Part shown: piece after piece, positions 27,902-37,468 of the stretch
Layout of the letters: the number at the start of each line of letters is the position of its first letter
How positions within the stretch are numbered: the first letter of the stretch is position 1
NCBI RefSeq assembly: GCF_004681975.1
Contig: NZ_SMLK01000001.1
Span: 744,001 to 808,000, forward strand
Origin: Ramlibacter humi
Lineage (GTDB): Bacteria > Pseudomonadota > Gammaproteobacteria > Burkholderiales > Burkholderiaceae_C
Length of the DNA: 64,000 bases
Direction: 5' to 3'
Made by a program: the position numbers and the translations under genes
Notes under the pieces: model-generated
Seen by the model: only the letters and a program-made list of their open reading frames with translations
What the model was told of the DNA's origin: nothing
The model's database searches: none

Positions 27902-28519
27902 TCAGGCACCCTGGCCGATGCGGTCCATCCACGCGACGAGGCCCTGCCCCTGCTCGCCGCCCGCGAGGCAAGCCTCGCGCATGCGCGCATGCGATTCGGG
28001 CCGGTGCTGGTTCAGCTTGATCTTGCATTGCAGGTCGACGACTTTCAGCTCGAAGGCCACGATGCCCGTGAGCATCTTCTGCGCGAATTCTTCCGGCAGC
28101 CCGCGCCACTGCTCCGCGTACGGCGGCTCATGGTCGCCGATCAGCTTCTTCAGCAGCTTGTCCTTGCCTTCGGCATCTTCGATCAGCGTGGCTTCGACGG
28201 TGCAATGCACCGCGACGTAGTTCCACGTCGGCACGCGCTGCAGGTCCAGGTACACCTTGGGCGACAGGTAGGCATGCGGGCCCAGGAACGAAGCCACCGC
28301 GCGCGGCCGCTCGGCCAGATAGCGCCAGTGCGCGTTCGGCTTGGCCACGTGCCCCAGCAGCAACAGGCCTTCCGGCCGCTCTTCCAGGTGCAGGGGCAGG
28401 TGCGTGATGTAAGGCAGCCCGTCCTCGTCGCACGAGACGAGGCTGGCGAACGGGTGCTCGCGCATCAGCGTGGCGGCGAGCGCGGCATCCTTGGCTTTGA
28501 ACTGCGGCGGCATGTACAT
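27902..28519 (-). CDS. PaiB-like FMN-binding transcriptional regulator
   Basis: This 205-residue protein matches the PaiB family: MYMPPQFKAKD start, HPFASLVSCDEDGLPYITHLP, GHVAKPNAHWRYL, and the tryptophan-containing VPTWNYVAVH, with a split-barrel FMN-binding fold. In Bacillus PaiB acts with PaiA as a negative regulator of sporulation and protease genes; in proteobacteria the function is largely unstudied. The ATG at 28519 has GAGGAG at 8-nt spacing; a GTG nine bases upstream overlaps that site and is less likely. A TACAGT box about 30 nt upstream may be its -10. Confidence 0.87.
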   Translation of the reverse strand: MYMPPQFKAKDAALAATLMREHPFASLVSCDEDGLPYITHLPLHLEERPEGLLLLGHVAKPNAHWRYLAERPRAVASFLGPHAYLSPKVYLDLQRVPTWNYVAVHCTVEATLIEDAEGKDKLLKKLIGDHEPPYAEQWRGLPEEFAQKMLTGIVAFELKVVDLQCKIKLNQHRPESHARMREACLAGGEQGQGLVAWMDRIGQGA

Positions 28520-28598
28520 GGCGGTCACTCCTCGAAGGCCACTGTAGCGGCGCGAAGGCCGCCGCGTGCTGCAATTTCCGCATCAGAGCGATGCGGGG

Positions 28599-30218
28599 TC
28601 ACTCCCACTCGATGGTCGCGGGCGGCTTGCTGGACACGTCGTAGGTCACGCGGTTGATGCCGCGCACCTCGTTGATGATGCGGCTGGACACCTTCTTGAG
28701 CAGCGCGTACGGCAGCTCGGCCCAGTCGGCGGTCATGAAGTCGCTGGTCTGCACCGCGCGCAGCGCCACCACGTAGTCGTAGGTGCGGCCGTCGCCCATC
28801 ACGCCCACGCTCTTGACGGGCAGGAACACCGTGAAGGCCTGGCTGGTGAGGTCGTACCAGCTCTTGCCGGTGGCCTCGTCGCGGAAGTTGCGCAGTTCCT
28901 GGATGAAGATGTCGTCGGCCCGGCGCAGCAGGTCGGCGTATTCCTTCCTCACCTCGCCCAGGATGCGCACGCCCAGGCCGGGGCCGGGGAACGGGTGGCG
29001 GTACACCATCTCCGGCGGCAGGCCCAGCGCGACGCCCAGCTCGCGCACCTCGTCCTTGAACAGGTCGCGCAGCGGTTCCAGCAGTTTCAGGCCCAGCTGC
29101 TCCGGCAGGCCGCCCACGTTGTGGTGGCTCTTGATCGTGACGGCCTTCTTGCTCTTGGCGCCGCCGGACTCGATGACGTCCGGGTAGATGGTTCCCTGCG
29201 CCAGGAAGGTGGCGCCCTTGTGCCCTTGCCCGCCCGCCTTCAGCCGCGCGGCTTCGGCCTTGAACACCTCGACGAATTCGCGGCCGATGATCTTGCGCTT
29301 CTGCTCCGGGTCGCTCACGCCCTTCAGGTGGCCCAGGAACTGCTCGCTGGCATCCACGTGGATCACCCGCGCGTGCAGCTTGCCCGCGAACATCTCCATG
29401 ACCATCTTGCCTTCGTCCAGGCGCAGCAGGCCGTGGTCCACGAACACGCAGGTCAGCTGGTCGCCGATGGCGCGGTGGATCAGCGCCGCGGCCACGGACG
29501 AATCCACGCCGCCCGACAGGCCCAGGATCACCTCCTGGTCGCCGACCTGCTTGCGGATGGCCTCCACGGCCTCCGCGATGTGGTCGCGCATCACCCAGTC
29601 TGGGCGCGCCTGGCAGATGCCGCGCACGAAGCGCTCGAGGATCGCGCGGCCCTGCACCGTGTGGGTCACTTCCGCGTGGAACTGGATCGCATAGAACTTG
29701 CGCGCCTCGTCGGCCATGCCGGCGATCGGGCAGCTCTCGGTGGACGCCATCAGCTTGAACCCGGGCGGCATCTCCACGACCTTGTCGCCGTGGGACATCC
29801 ACACGTTCAGCATGCCGTGGCCTTCGGGCGTGGTGTAGTCGGCGATGCCGCGCAGCAGCTCGGTGTGGCCGCGGGCGCGCACGGCGGCGAAGCCGAACTC
29901 GCGCTTGTGCCCGCCTTCGACCTTGCCGCCCAGCTGGTGCGCCATGGTCTGCATGCCGTAGCAGATACCCAGCACCGGCACGCCGAGTTCGAACACGGCT
30001 TGCGGCGCCTTGTCGGTGGTCTCTTCGTAAACGCTGGCGTGGCTGCCGGAGAGGATGACGCCCTTCAGGCGACCGTCGGCGGCGTACTGGCGCACCCAGT
30101 CGTCGCTGACGTCGCAGGGGTGGACTTCGGAATACACGTGCGCCTCGCGCACGCGCCGGGCGATCAGCTGCGTGACCTGGGAGCCGAAGTCGAGGATGAG
30201 GATCTTGTCGTGTTGCAT
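28599..30218 (-). CDS. guaA: GMP synthase (glutamine-hydrolysing)
   Basis: This 539-residue enzyme makes GMP from XMP, ATP and glutamine. The N-terminal class I amidotransferase has the nucleophile Cys in [10 protein letters not shown], with His and Glu in FHAEVTHT. The ATP-pyrophosphatase domain begins with [13 protein letters not shown], and the C-terminal dimerisation domain ends in the canonical PPATIEWE. It lies 7 nt downstream of the toxin gene of a toxin-antitoxin pair, which separates it from guaB. No separate promoter is obvious in the 7-nt gap, so transcription from upstream is likely. Confidence 0.97.
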   Translation of the reverse strand: MQHDKILILDFGSQVTQLIARRVREAHVYSEVHPCDVSDDWVRQYAADGRLKGVILSGSHASVYEETTDKAPQAVFELGVPVLGICYGMQTMAHQLGGKVEGGHKREFGFAAVRARGHTELLRGIADYTTPEGHGMLNVWMSHGDKVVEMPPGFKLMASTESCPIAGMADEARKFYAIQFHAEVTHTVQGRAILERFVRGICQARPDWVMRDHIAEAVEAIRKQVGDQEVILGLSGGVDSSVAAALIHRAIGDQLTCVFVDHGLLRLDEGKMVMEMFAGKLHARVIHVDASEQFLGHLKGVSDPEQKRKIIGREFVEVFKAEAARLKAGGQGHKGATFLAQGTIYPDVIESGGAKSKKAVTIKSHHNVGGLPEQLGLKLLEPLRDLFKDEVRELGVALGLPPEMVYRHPFPGPGLGVRILGEVRKEYADLLRRADDIFIQELRNFRDEATGKSWYDLTSQAFTVFLPVKSVGVMGDGRTYDYVVALRAVQTSDFMTADWAELPYALLKKVSSRIINEVRGINRVTYDVSSKPPATIEWE

Positions 30219-30225
30219 GGCGGGT

Positions 30226-30642
30226 TCAGGGGAGGTCGGTGATGACGGGGTGGTCGAGCTTCACGCAGGCGCGCTTGAGCGCTTCGTCCATCGTGACCAG
30301 GGGCGCTTTCAGGTCCAGGGCCAGCTTGAGGTACGCGGCGTCGCAGGGCGTCAGCGCGAGGTCTTGCGCCCATGACCAGAATTCCAGCGGCGACACGCGC
30401 ATCGGCGCCAGTGACACGGGAAGCCGGCTCAGCAGCCGAAGGACGTGCTGGTGGACGGCCGGCGTGAACCGTCCTCGCGCCAGGGCACAGCCCGCGGCAT
30501 GCAGGGCCTCGAGCGGGAAGATCGCGGCGCTGGTGGCGCTTTCCTCGTGCGTCATGACGCGGACCAGCGACTGCGACACGCGGTCACCGCCCTCGTCCGG
30601 AAACGCCCAGCTGGCGAACGCCGAGGCATCAACGACCAGCAT
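30226..30642 (-). CDS. vapC: PIN-domain toxin of a VapBC-type pair
   Basis: This 138-residue PIN-domain ribonuclease has four acidic residues expected for the Mg2+ site: Asp in [13 protein letters not shown], Glu in [10 protein letters not shown], Asp in [13 protein letters not shown], and Asp in [11 protein letters not shown]. VapC toxins cleave tRNA or rRNA. The start overlaps the antitoxin gene by 14 nt, the usual antitoxin-first arrangement. It ends 7 nt before guaA. Toxicity is family knowledge, not shown by the sequence alone. Confidence 0.88.
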   Translation of the reverse strand: MLVVDASAFASWAFPDEGGDRVSQSLVRVMTHEESATSAAIFPLEALHAAGCALARGRFTPAVHQHVLRLLSRLPVSLAPMRVSPLEFWSWAQDLALTPCDAAYLKLALDLKAPLVTMDEALKRACVKLDHPVITDLP

Positions 30643-30937
30643 GGCCGTCCTTGGCGCCGAGCCAGCGTTCGGCGCGCTCCTCGATCTCGCGCTTGTGCCC
30701 GGCCCAGATTTCCTGGAAGCCCGGACCAGCCGGATTGACCTTGGCGCGCAGGGCCTGAAGCTCCGCGATCACGGCCTGGCGGCGCGCCTCGATGCTGGGT
30801 TGCTCGGTTTCGGGCTCACGGATCAACCGGATCACGCGCTTGCCATGGCGCGTCAGGACGACTTCCTCGCCCTGCTCGACCGCACGGATCAGCTCGGACA
30901 ACTGGCTTTTCGCTTGGTGGATGGGGATGGTCTGCAT
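30629..30937 (-). CDS. Phd/YefM-type antitoxin
   Basis: This 102-residue protein starts with the Phd/YefM fold (IPIHQAKSQLSELIRAVEQG then VVLTRHGKRVIRLI), a DNA-binding dimer module. The C-terminal half is charged and contains the likely toxin-neutralising segment (FQEIWAGHKREIEERAERW). Antitoxins of this class repress their own operon, conditional on toxin. The direct repeats at 30960-30979 are a candidate operator. The ATG at 30937 is chosen because MQTIPIHQAK is the family's canonical start; longer in-frame starts would run through the terminator. Confidence 0.87.
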   Translation of the reverse strand: MQTIPIHQAKSQLSELIRAVEQGEEVVLTRHGKRVIRLIREPETEQPSIEARRQAVIAELQALRAKVNPAGPGFQEIWAGHKREIEERAERWLGAKDGHAGR

Positions 30938-30959
30938 GATCTGGGCAGAATCGAGTTGA

Positions 30960-30979
30960 TTTAGGCCATATTTTAGGCC
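30960..30979 (-). promoter_or_regulatory. Direct repeat, candidate antitoxin operator
   Basis: The octamer TTTAGGCC occurs twice (30960-30967 and 30972-30979) with ATAT between, i.e. GGCCTAAA twice on the transcribed strand. It lies 23 nt upstream of the antitoxin ATG in an A/T-rich patch that also offers TTGTTC followed by TAAATC as a rough promoter. Placement fits an autoregulatory site. Confidence 0.45.
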
Positions 30980-30987
30980 GAACAAAG

Positions 30988-31017
30988 AAAAAAGGGCCAG
31001 AAAATTCTGGCCCTTTT
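30988..31017 (-). terminator. Intrinsic terminator of guaB
   Basis: A 9-bp stem (GGGCCAGAA at 30994-31002 with TTCTGGCCC at 31005-31013), extended by A/T pairs, is followed on the minus strand by a run of six T's (30988-30993). It lies 17 nt past the guaB stop and should separate guaB from the toxin-antitoxin and guaA genes. Confidence 0.85.
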
Positions 31018-31034
31018 GAGGAAGCGTGGGTTCG

Positions 31035-32504
<1,470 letters not shown>

Positions 32505-32525
32505 GGGGAAGGCTCCAAAAAACGG

Positions 32526-32531
32526 ATTGTA
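32526..32531 (-). promoter_or_regulatory. Likely -10 element of guaB promoter
   Basis: TACAAT on the minus strand, 22 nt before the guaB ATG. At 17-18 nt upstream only GGAAAG-like sequence is found, so the -35 is poor and the promoter may need an activator or an extended contact. Confidence 0.4.
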
Positions 32532-32648
32532 CCCATGGGCCCTTGGGGCTTTCCCGCGTGAGGGAACTGCGCCGTTTGCGTGAAACAGTGCGCGCGCGAG
32601 CGTCCGCGCGGCCTTCGACTTGTTGGGCTACGCGGCTAAACTGGCGCG

Positions 32649-33164
32649 ATGAACGCTGTCCGCGCCCTCACCCTCGCCGCCCTGTGCACCCTGCCCCTCG
32701 CCGCCGCCGCGCAATGGATGTGGGTCGACAAGGACGGCCGCAAGGTCCTGAGCGATCAGGCGCCGCCGCCAGGCACGCCGCCGAAGAACATCCTGCGCCA
32801 GCCCGGCGGCCGCGCCGCTCCGCAACCGGCCGCCGCCGAACCCGAAGCCGCGGCGTCCAAGCCCGCCGTGGCCGCTGCCAGCGGGCCGAAGGTGTCCACC
32901 ACGGACAAGGGCCTGGAAGACAAGCGCAAGCAGGCCGAAGCCGCCGAAGCCGAGAAGAAGAAGGCCGAAACCGAGAAGGTCGCCAAGGCGCAGGCCGAGA
33001 ACTGCACGCGCGCCAAGGGCGCCAAGGCCGAATTCGATTCCGGCGCGCGCATCTCGCGCACCAACGAAAAGGGCGAGCGCGAATTCCTGGACGACAAGCA
33101 GCGCGCCGCCGAAGTCGCGCGGCTCAAGCAGATCATCGCCAGCGACTGCAAGACGGTTCAGTAA
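32649..33164 (+). CDS. DUF4124 domain periplasmic protein
   Basis: This 171-residue protein has a signal peptide (about 1-20, ending AAAA) and the short DUF4124 motif QWMWVDKDGRKVLSDQAPPP. Next comes an Ala/Pro-rich linker, a highly charged helix (residues 90-120, EDKRKQAEAAEAEKKKAE) and the TNEKGEREFLDDKQRA tail. Function is unknown; DUF4124 proteins are common secreted proteins in betaproteobacteria. A TAAACT box lies 6 nt before the ATG, suggesting a leaderless or nearly leaderless transcript. The 3' end overlaps the convergent rnfH gene by 7 bp. Confidence 0.82.
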   Translation: MNAVRALTLAALCTLPLAAAAQWMWVDKDGRKVLSDQAPPPGTPPKNILRQPGGRAAPQPAAAEPEAAASKPAVAAASGPKVSTTDKGLEDKRKQAEAAEAEKKKAETEKVAKAQAENCTRAKGAKAEFDSGARISRTNEKGEREFLDDKQRAAEVARLKQIIASDCKTVQ

Positions 33165-33472
33165 CCGGGCTTGGCGCGCGGCCGGCGGCTGGCGAACAGG
33201 CCGGCCGCGCGGCTGCCCTGGCGCCGGAACCTCTCGCGGCGCGCCACCTTCGGGTCCACCTTCAGCGGCCGCGCCAGCTCCACGCGGTCGCCGGTGCGCA
33301 GCACTTCTTCCAGGGCCACCTTGCGGCCCCACACGCCGACGGCTTCGCCTTCGACGGGAGTCAGTCCCGCTGCGACCAGGGCATCGCGGATGGTCGCGCC
33401 TTCGGGCAGATCGAGCGCCTGCTCGCGCACTTCGCGCGGCCCCGGCGAATGGAGGATGGTCACGCGGGGCAT
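33158..33472 (-). CDS. rnfH: RnfH family ubiquitin-like protein
   Basis: This 104-residue beta-grasp protein of the RnfH family has VREQALDLPEGATIRDALVAA, VGVWGRKVALEEVLRTGDRV and the ELARPLKVDPKVARRERFRR ending, which is diagnostic. Genes of this family regularly lie directly after ratA, as here (4-nt gap). The role is not established; it was named from a link to Rnf electron-transport operons in Rhodobacter, absent here. It overlaps the end of the DUF4124 gene on the other strand. Confidence 0.9.
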   Translation of the reverse strand: MPRVTILHSPGPREVREQALDLPEGATIRDALVAAGLTPVEGEAVGVWGRKVALEEVLRTGDRVELARPLKVDPKVARRERFRRQGSRAAGLFASRRPRAKPGY

Positions 33473-33476
33473 GGCG

Positions 33477-33917
33477 TCAGCCGTAGACGTGCTCGGCGCG
33501 CTTGACGAAGGCGTCCACCAGGCTGCCGGCGATGCGGTCGAACACCGGGCCGACCACCGCCGCCAGGGCGCCGCTCTTGAAGCCGTAGTTCAGGTCCAGT
33601 TCGACCTTGCAGGCGCGCTGGCCCGCTTTGCCCACTGGCACGAAAGTCCAGTTGCCGTCCAGGTTGGAGAACGGTCCTTCCACCAGCTTCATGTGCACCT
33701 GCCGCCCCGGCACGTGGTCGTTGCGGGTGACGAAGCTCTGGCGGATGCCGCTGAAAGCGATGCTCACTTCCGCCTTCATGCCGCGGTCGTCCTGCTCCAG
33801 CACCGCGGCGCGGTCGCACCACGGCAGGAACTTGGGATACTGTGCCACGTCGGTGACCAGCTTGAACATCTCTTCCGCGCTGTACCAGATCAGCACGGAA
33901 CGGTGGACGGTTTTCAT
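33477..33917 (-). CDS. ratA: RatA-type SRPBCC/START-like protein
   Basis: This 146-residue single START-like (SRPBCC) domain protein has MKTVHRSVLIWYSAEEMF, LVTDVAQYPKFLPWCDRAAV and TFVPVGKAGQRACKVELDL. The family includes E. coli RatA, reported to block 70S formation, and mitochondrial Coq10, which binds ubiquinone. Linkage with rnfH and divergent smpB is the standard proteobacterial arrangement. Which of the two proposed roles applies is not decided by the sequence; a quinone-related function is also credible. Confidence 0.9.
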   Translation of the reverse strand: MKTVHRSVLIWYSAEEMFKLVTDVAQYPKFLPWCDRAAVLEQDDRGMKAEVSIAFSGIRQSFVTRNDHVPGRQVHMKLVEGPFSNLDGNWTFVPVGKAGQRACKVELDLNYGFKSGALAAVVGPVFDRIAGSLVDAFVKRAEHVYG

Positions 33918-33992
33918 ACAGAATGCGGGGCCCCGCGGAGCAGAGCCTGCCGGGGATTGTAGGGAGCCCCTCCGCTCCCCATCTGTAAGCCC

Positions 33993-34466
33993 ATGGCCCA
34001 CAAGCAAGACAGCAGCACCCGCATCGCCGAGAACAAGAAGGCTTCGTACAACTATTTCTTCGAGGAGAAGTACGAGGCCGGCATGGTGCTGCAAGGCTGG
34101 GAAGTCAAGGCCGTGCGCGAAGGCAAGGTGCAGCTCACCGATGGCTACGTCGTCATCCGCGACGGCGAGCTCTACGTCATCGGCTGCCGCATCGACCCGC
34201 TGAAGACCGCGTCCACCCACGTCAACCCAGACTCCATCCGCACCAAGAAACTGCTGATGCACAAGGACGAGATCCGGCGCCTCATCGGCAAGGTCGAGCA
34301 GAAGGGCTACACCCTGGTGCCGATCAACCTGCACTGGAAGGCCGGCAAGGTGAAGTGCGAGGTGGCGCTGGCCAAGGGCAAGGCCGAGCACGACAAGCGA
34401 GACACCATCAAGGACCGGGAAGGCAAGCGCGAGGTCGAGCGGGCCATGAAATCGCGCAATCGCTGA
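33993..34466 (+). CDS. smpB: SsrA-binding protein
   Basis: This 157-residue partner of tmRNA in ribosome rescue is fully regular: [37 protein letters not shown], and the basic C-terminal tail with [20 protein letters not shown] that enters the decoding centre. It is divergent from ratA with 75 nt between starts. The ssrA RNA gene is not in this window. A short GC hairpin after the stop may end transcription. Confidence 0.96.
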   Translation: MAHKQDSSTRIAENKKASYNYFFEEKYEAGMVLQGWEVKAVREGKVQLTDGYVVIRDGELYVIGCRIDPLKTASTHVNPDSIRTKKLLMHKDEIRRLIGKVEQKGYTLVPINLHWKAGKVKCEVALAKGKAEHDKRDTIKDREGKREVERAMKSRNR

Positions 34467-34469
34467 CCG

Positions 34470-34489
34470 GGGCGGAATAAACCGCCCTT
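34470..34489 (+). terminator. Weak hairpin after smpB
   Basis: GGGCGG (34470-34475) and CCGCCC (34482-34487) form a 6-bp stem with a 6-nt loop, followed by only two T's. A weak terminator at best. Confidence 0.35.
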
Positions 34490-34529
34490 CGCCATCGTTC
34501 ATCCGGCATCCCCATAACCGGAGCGAACC

Positions 34530-34919
34530 ATGGCCCTGTCCCACACCCTCCCCGCCCTCGGCTTCGCGGCAGCCTTGGCCGCCTGCTCGTCCATGTCGAT
34601 GGCGTCCGACGGCGCGCCGGCCAAGGTGGCCGACGGCGCGCTGGTCGGCCCCAACGGCATGTCCCTGTACACCTTCGACCGCGACGCGGCCAGCAGCGGC
34701 AAGTCCGCCTGCAACGGCCCCTGCGCCACCATCTGGCCGCCGCTGACGGCCGCAGCCTCGGCGTCCGGTTCGGGCGACTGGACCGTCGTGACCCGCGACG
34801 ACGGCGCCAAGCAGTGGGCGTACAAGGGCAAGCCCGTCTACTACTGGTCCAAGGACACCAAGCCGGGCGAGCGCGGCGGCGACAACTTCAACAACGCCTG
34901 GCGCGTGGCGCGTCCCTGA
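34530..34919 (+). CDS. COG4315-type predicted lipoprotein (PF03640 repeat)
   Basis: This 129-residue protein has a short hydrophobic leader ending LAACSS, a lipobox, then the 'secreted repeat' pattern: GPNGMSLYTFDRDAASSGKSACNGPCATIWPPL and KGKPVYYWSKDTKPGERGG (given here in parts: LYTFDRD, GPCATIWPP, YYWSKDTKPG). Similar proteins are often next to ECF sigma factor genes, as here. The function is unknown. A TGATG overlap joins it to a tiny downstream frame. Confidence 0.85.
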   Translation: MALSHTLPALGFAAALAACSSMSMASDGAPAKVADGALVGPNGMSLYTFDRDAASSGKSACNGPCATIWPPLTAAASASGSGDWTVVTRDDGAKQWAYKGKPVYYWSKDTKPGERGGDNFNNAWRVARP

Positions 34920-35053
34920 TGCCGATGACCGGCATGCCTCCCGGCGGCGAACGCGGCGAGGGTTGGGCCCGCGCCGCCATCGCGGAAGTCGACGCAGTCT
35001 TCCTGCGGCACTGGCCGGACGCCCCCGTTTCGCGTCCGGCCCCGCTGCACTAA
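34919..35053 (+). CDS. Possible 44-residue small protein
   Basis: The ATG overlaps the lipoprotein stop (TGATG), and the frame ends 9 nt before the sigma factor ATG. The product would have no signal, membrane segment or recognisable motif. Translational coupling and gap-filling position are the only support, so it may be a chance frame. Confidence 0.3.
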   Translation: MPMTGMPPGGERGEGWARAAIAEVDAVFLRHWPDAPVSRPAPLH

Positions 35054-35062
35054 GCTGCGCCG

Positions 35063-35581
35063 ATGCCACTGTCCGCCGCCGATCTCGAGGCGCAGATCCC
35101 GCAGCTGCGGCGCTATGCGCGCACGCTGGCTGGCGACGCGTGGGCGGCAGACGACCTGGTGCAGGACACGCTGGAGCGAGCCTGCGACCGCTGGCGCCTG
35201 TGGCAGGCCGGCAGTGACCTGCGCGCCTGGCTGTTCACGCTGATGCACAACCTGTTCATCGACGGCGCGCGCCGCGCGCTGCGCCAGCAGGCGGACCAGC
35301 ACCTGGACCTGGACGATGCGGCACCGGAGCTGGTGGCGCCCTCCGGCCCGACCGACCAGGCGCTGGACCTGCAGCGCTGCCTGCTTCGCCTGCCCGACGA
35401 ACAGCGCGAGGTGCTGCTGCTGGTCACCCTGCAGGACCTCAGCTACGAGGAAGTGGCCCGCATCACCGGCACGCCGATCGGCACCGTGATGTCGCGCCTC
35501 TCCCGCGCGCGCAGCCGCCTGCGGGAACTGATGGAAGGCGGCTTGCCCGCGGCGGTGGTGCCGTTGCGCCGGATGAAATGA
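35063..35581 (+). CDS. ECF-type RNA polymerase sigma factor
   Basis: This 172-residue sigma-70 family protein has only regions 2 and 4. Region 2 is YARTLAGDAWAADDLVQDTLERA and FTLMHNLFIDGARRA; region 4 contains LPDEQREVLLLVTLQDLSYEEVARIT followed by GTVMSRLSRARSRLRE, the DNA-recognition helix. ECF factors direct RNA polymerase to stress or envelope-signal promoters. The stop overlaps the ATG of an anti-sigma-like membrane protein by four bases, the classical pairing. Target promoters are not evident; the upstream lipoprotein could be one. Confidence 0.93.
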   Translation: MPLSAADLEAQIPQLRRYARTLAGDAWAADDLVQDTLERACDRWRLWQAGSDLRAWLFTLMHNLFIDGARRALRQQADQHLDLDDAAPELVAPSGPTDQALDLQRCLLRLPDEQREVLLLVTLQDLSYEEVARITGTPIGTVMSRLSRARSRLRELMEGGLPAAVVPLRRMK

Positions 35582-36396
35582 GAACCGAGATGAACGCAGG
35601 AACCGATCCGCGTCCCGACGAAGCCCGCCTGCATGCGCTGGTGGATGGCCAGCTGCCGCCCGCGGAGCGCGAAGCGCTGCGCGCCCAACTGGCCGCTGAC
35701 CCCGAGGCTGAAGCCACCGTGAAGGCCTGGGCCGCGCAACGCGAACACCTGCGCGCCCTGCATGCCGGCGTGCTGCGCGAGCCCGTGCCGCCCGCGCTGG
35801 CTGCCGCCGCGCGCCATCTTCGCCAGGAAGGCCGCCGGCTGGACCGGTGGCAGCGCTGGGGCGGCATCGCCGCCTCGGTGGTGATCGCCTTCACCGTCGG
35901 CTGGCTGGCGCACGGCTGGGACCAGGCCGGCGCCAAGCCGCGCCAGCTGGCCGAGTTCGGCCGCCAGGCCGTGGTGGCGCACGTGGTGTATTCGCCCGAG
36001 GTGCGGCATCCGGTGGAAGTGACGGCCGCGCAGCAGGATCACCTGGTTCAGTGGCTGTCCAAGCGCCTGGGCCGGCCGCTGAAGGTGCCCGACCTCACGG
36101 CGCAGGGCTACGAGCTGGTCGGTGGCCGCCTGTTGCCCGGCGAGGACGGCGCGCGGGCGCAGTTCATGTACCAGAACGCGCGCACCGAGCGCATCACGCT
36201 GTACGTCGGCGCGGTGGATTCCGGTGCCAAGGGTCCCAGCGACGGAGGTACCGGCGAGACGGCCTTCCGTTTCACGCACGAAGACGGCGCTTCCAGCTTC
36301 TACTGGGTGGACCAGGGGTTCGGCTACGCGCTGGCCGGCCGGATGGGCCGCGCCGAGCTGCTGCCGCTGGCGGAGACCGTCTACCGCCAGCTTTGA
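35578..36396 (+). CDS. Anti-sigma factor-like membrane protein
   Basis: This 272-residue protein has an N-terminal cytosolic segment resembling an anti-sigma domain (DEARLHALVDGQLPPAEREAL), one membrane helix (about residues 98-116, GIAASVVIAFTVGWLA) and a periplasmic domain of about 150 residues (RHPVEVTAAQQDHLVQWLSK; GYELVGGRLLPGEDGARAQF). The HxxxCxxC zinc motif of ZAS anti-sigma factors is absent. Overlap with the sigma gene makes sequestration of that factor the likely role; the periplasmic part would sense the signal (inference). Confidence 0.88.
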   Translation: MRTEMNAGTDPRPDEARLHALVDGQLPPAEREALRAQLAADPEAEATVKAWAAQREHLRALHAGVLREPVPPALAAAARHLRQEGRRLDRWQRWGGIAASVVIAFTVGWLAHGWDQAGAKPRQLAEFGRQAVVAHVVYSPEVRHPVEVTAAQQDHLVQWLSKRLGRPLKVPDLTAQGYELVGGRLLPGEDGARAQFMYQNARTERITLYVGAVDSGAKGPSDGGTGETAFRFTHEDGASSFYWVDQGFGYALAGRMGRAELLPLAETVYRQL

Positions 36397-36406
36397 GCCG
36401 CGGCGC

Positions 36407-37468
36407 TCAGGCCAGGCCGCGCAGCGGGTGCTGTTCCGCCGGCCAGGGGCTGGCGAAGAACGGCGCCACCATGGCCGGCGTCACGTCCTCGATGCGCGCC
36501 GGGTTCCAGCGCGGCGAGTGGTCCTTGTCCACCGCCAGCGCGCGGATGCCTTCCACGGTTTCGCTGGCCGCGCCAGGGCGCAGGTGGAAGCAGTGGTGCA
36601 CCAGGTCGCGCTCCATGCGCAGGTCGTCGGCCAGGTTCATGGCGCGCGCGCGGCGCACCTGTTCCAGCACCACGTGCAGCATCAGCGGCGACCGCTTGCG
36701 CAACGCAGCGGCGGTGTGGCGCGCCCAGTCGGACGTTTCGGCTTCGAGCGCGGAGACGATCTCGGGCACGGTGGGCAACGCGAAGATGCGGTCGATCTCG
36801 GGACGATGCTGCGAGAGGGGCGAACCTTCGACGCGGTGCGGCACGGGCACGGCGGCCGAACCCTCGATGGCCAGCCTGTCCCACAGCGAAGGCAACTCGC
36901 CGGAAGGCAAGGAGATGTCGGCCAAGCGCGCATCCACGGCGTCCGTCGCGCCGATCATCTCGCCCGTCAGCGCCAGGTATTCGCCCAGGCGGCCGGGGCT
37001 GCGCGAGAGGAAGTAGCCGCCGCCCACGTCGGGGAACAGGCCGATGTTGGTCTCGGGCATCGCCATCTTCGTTCGCTCGGTCACGATGCGGCAGCGCGCG
37101 CCCTGCGAGATGCCCATGCCGCCGCCCATCACGATGCCGTCCATGAAGGCGACGTACGGCTTCGCGTAGCCGTGCACGAGGTGGTTGAGCGTGTATTCCT
37201 CGGTGAAGAAGGCCTCCAGCGCCGGGTCGCCCGCCAGCGCGGCGGCGTGGAAGAAGCGGATGTCGCCGCCCGCACAGAAGGAACCGAAGGGCCCTTCCTT
37301 GCCGGTGCCGCGGATGGTGACCACCTCGACGCGCGGGTCGTCGCGCCACTGCAGCAGCGTGGACGTCAGCGCCCGGATCATGTCCAGCGACAGCGCGTTC
37401 AGCGCCTTGGGCCGGTTGAGCGTGATGCGCCCCGCCTTGCCCGAAACCTCGACCACCACCTCGCTCAT
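36407..37468 (-). CDS. 3-hydroxyisobutyryl-CoA hydrolase-like enoyl-CoA hydratase family protein
   Basis: This 353-residue crotonase-fold protein has the oxyanion-hole motif GSFCAGGDIRFFH, then GIVMGGGMGISQGARCRIVTE and PETNIGLFPDVGGGYFLSR. The Glu and Asp of the last motif, together with the length, are typical of 3-hydroxyisobutyryl-CoA hydrolases (valine breakdown) rather than short enoyl-CoA hydratases. The ATG overlaps the stop of the upstream EamA gene by four bases. The substrate call is by family resemblance. Confidence 0.88.
   Translation of the reverse strand: MSEVVVEVSGKAGRITLNRPKALNALSLDMIRALTSTLLQWRDDPRVEVVTIRGTGKEGPFGSFCAGGDIRFFHAAALAGDPALEAFFTEEYTLNHLVHGYAKPYVAFMDGIVMGGGMGISQGARCRIVTERTKMAMPETNIGLFPDVGGGYFLSRSPGRLGEYLALTGEMIGATDAVDARLADISLPSGELPSLWDRLAIEGSAAVPVPHRVEGSPLSQHRPEIDRIFALPTVPEIVSALEAETSDWARHTAAALRKRSPLMLHVVLEQVRRARAMNLADDLRMERDLVHHCFHLRPGAASETVEGIRALAVDKDHSPRWNPARIEDVTPAMVAPFFASPWPAEQHPLRGLA

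Noticed and set aside
28578-28596. Hairpin CCGCATC/GATGCGG after guaA as an intrinsic terminator
   Set aside because: No T-run follows on the guaA strand, so I did not list it as a terminator.
33158-33164. 7-bp overlap of the convergent DUF4124 and rnfH genes as an antisense control region
   Set aside because: Short convergent overlaps are common in dense genomes and this one shows no added structure.
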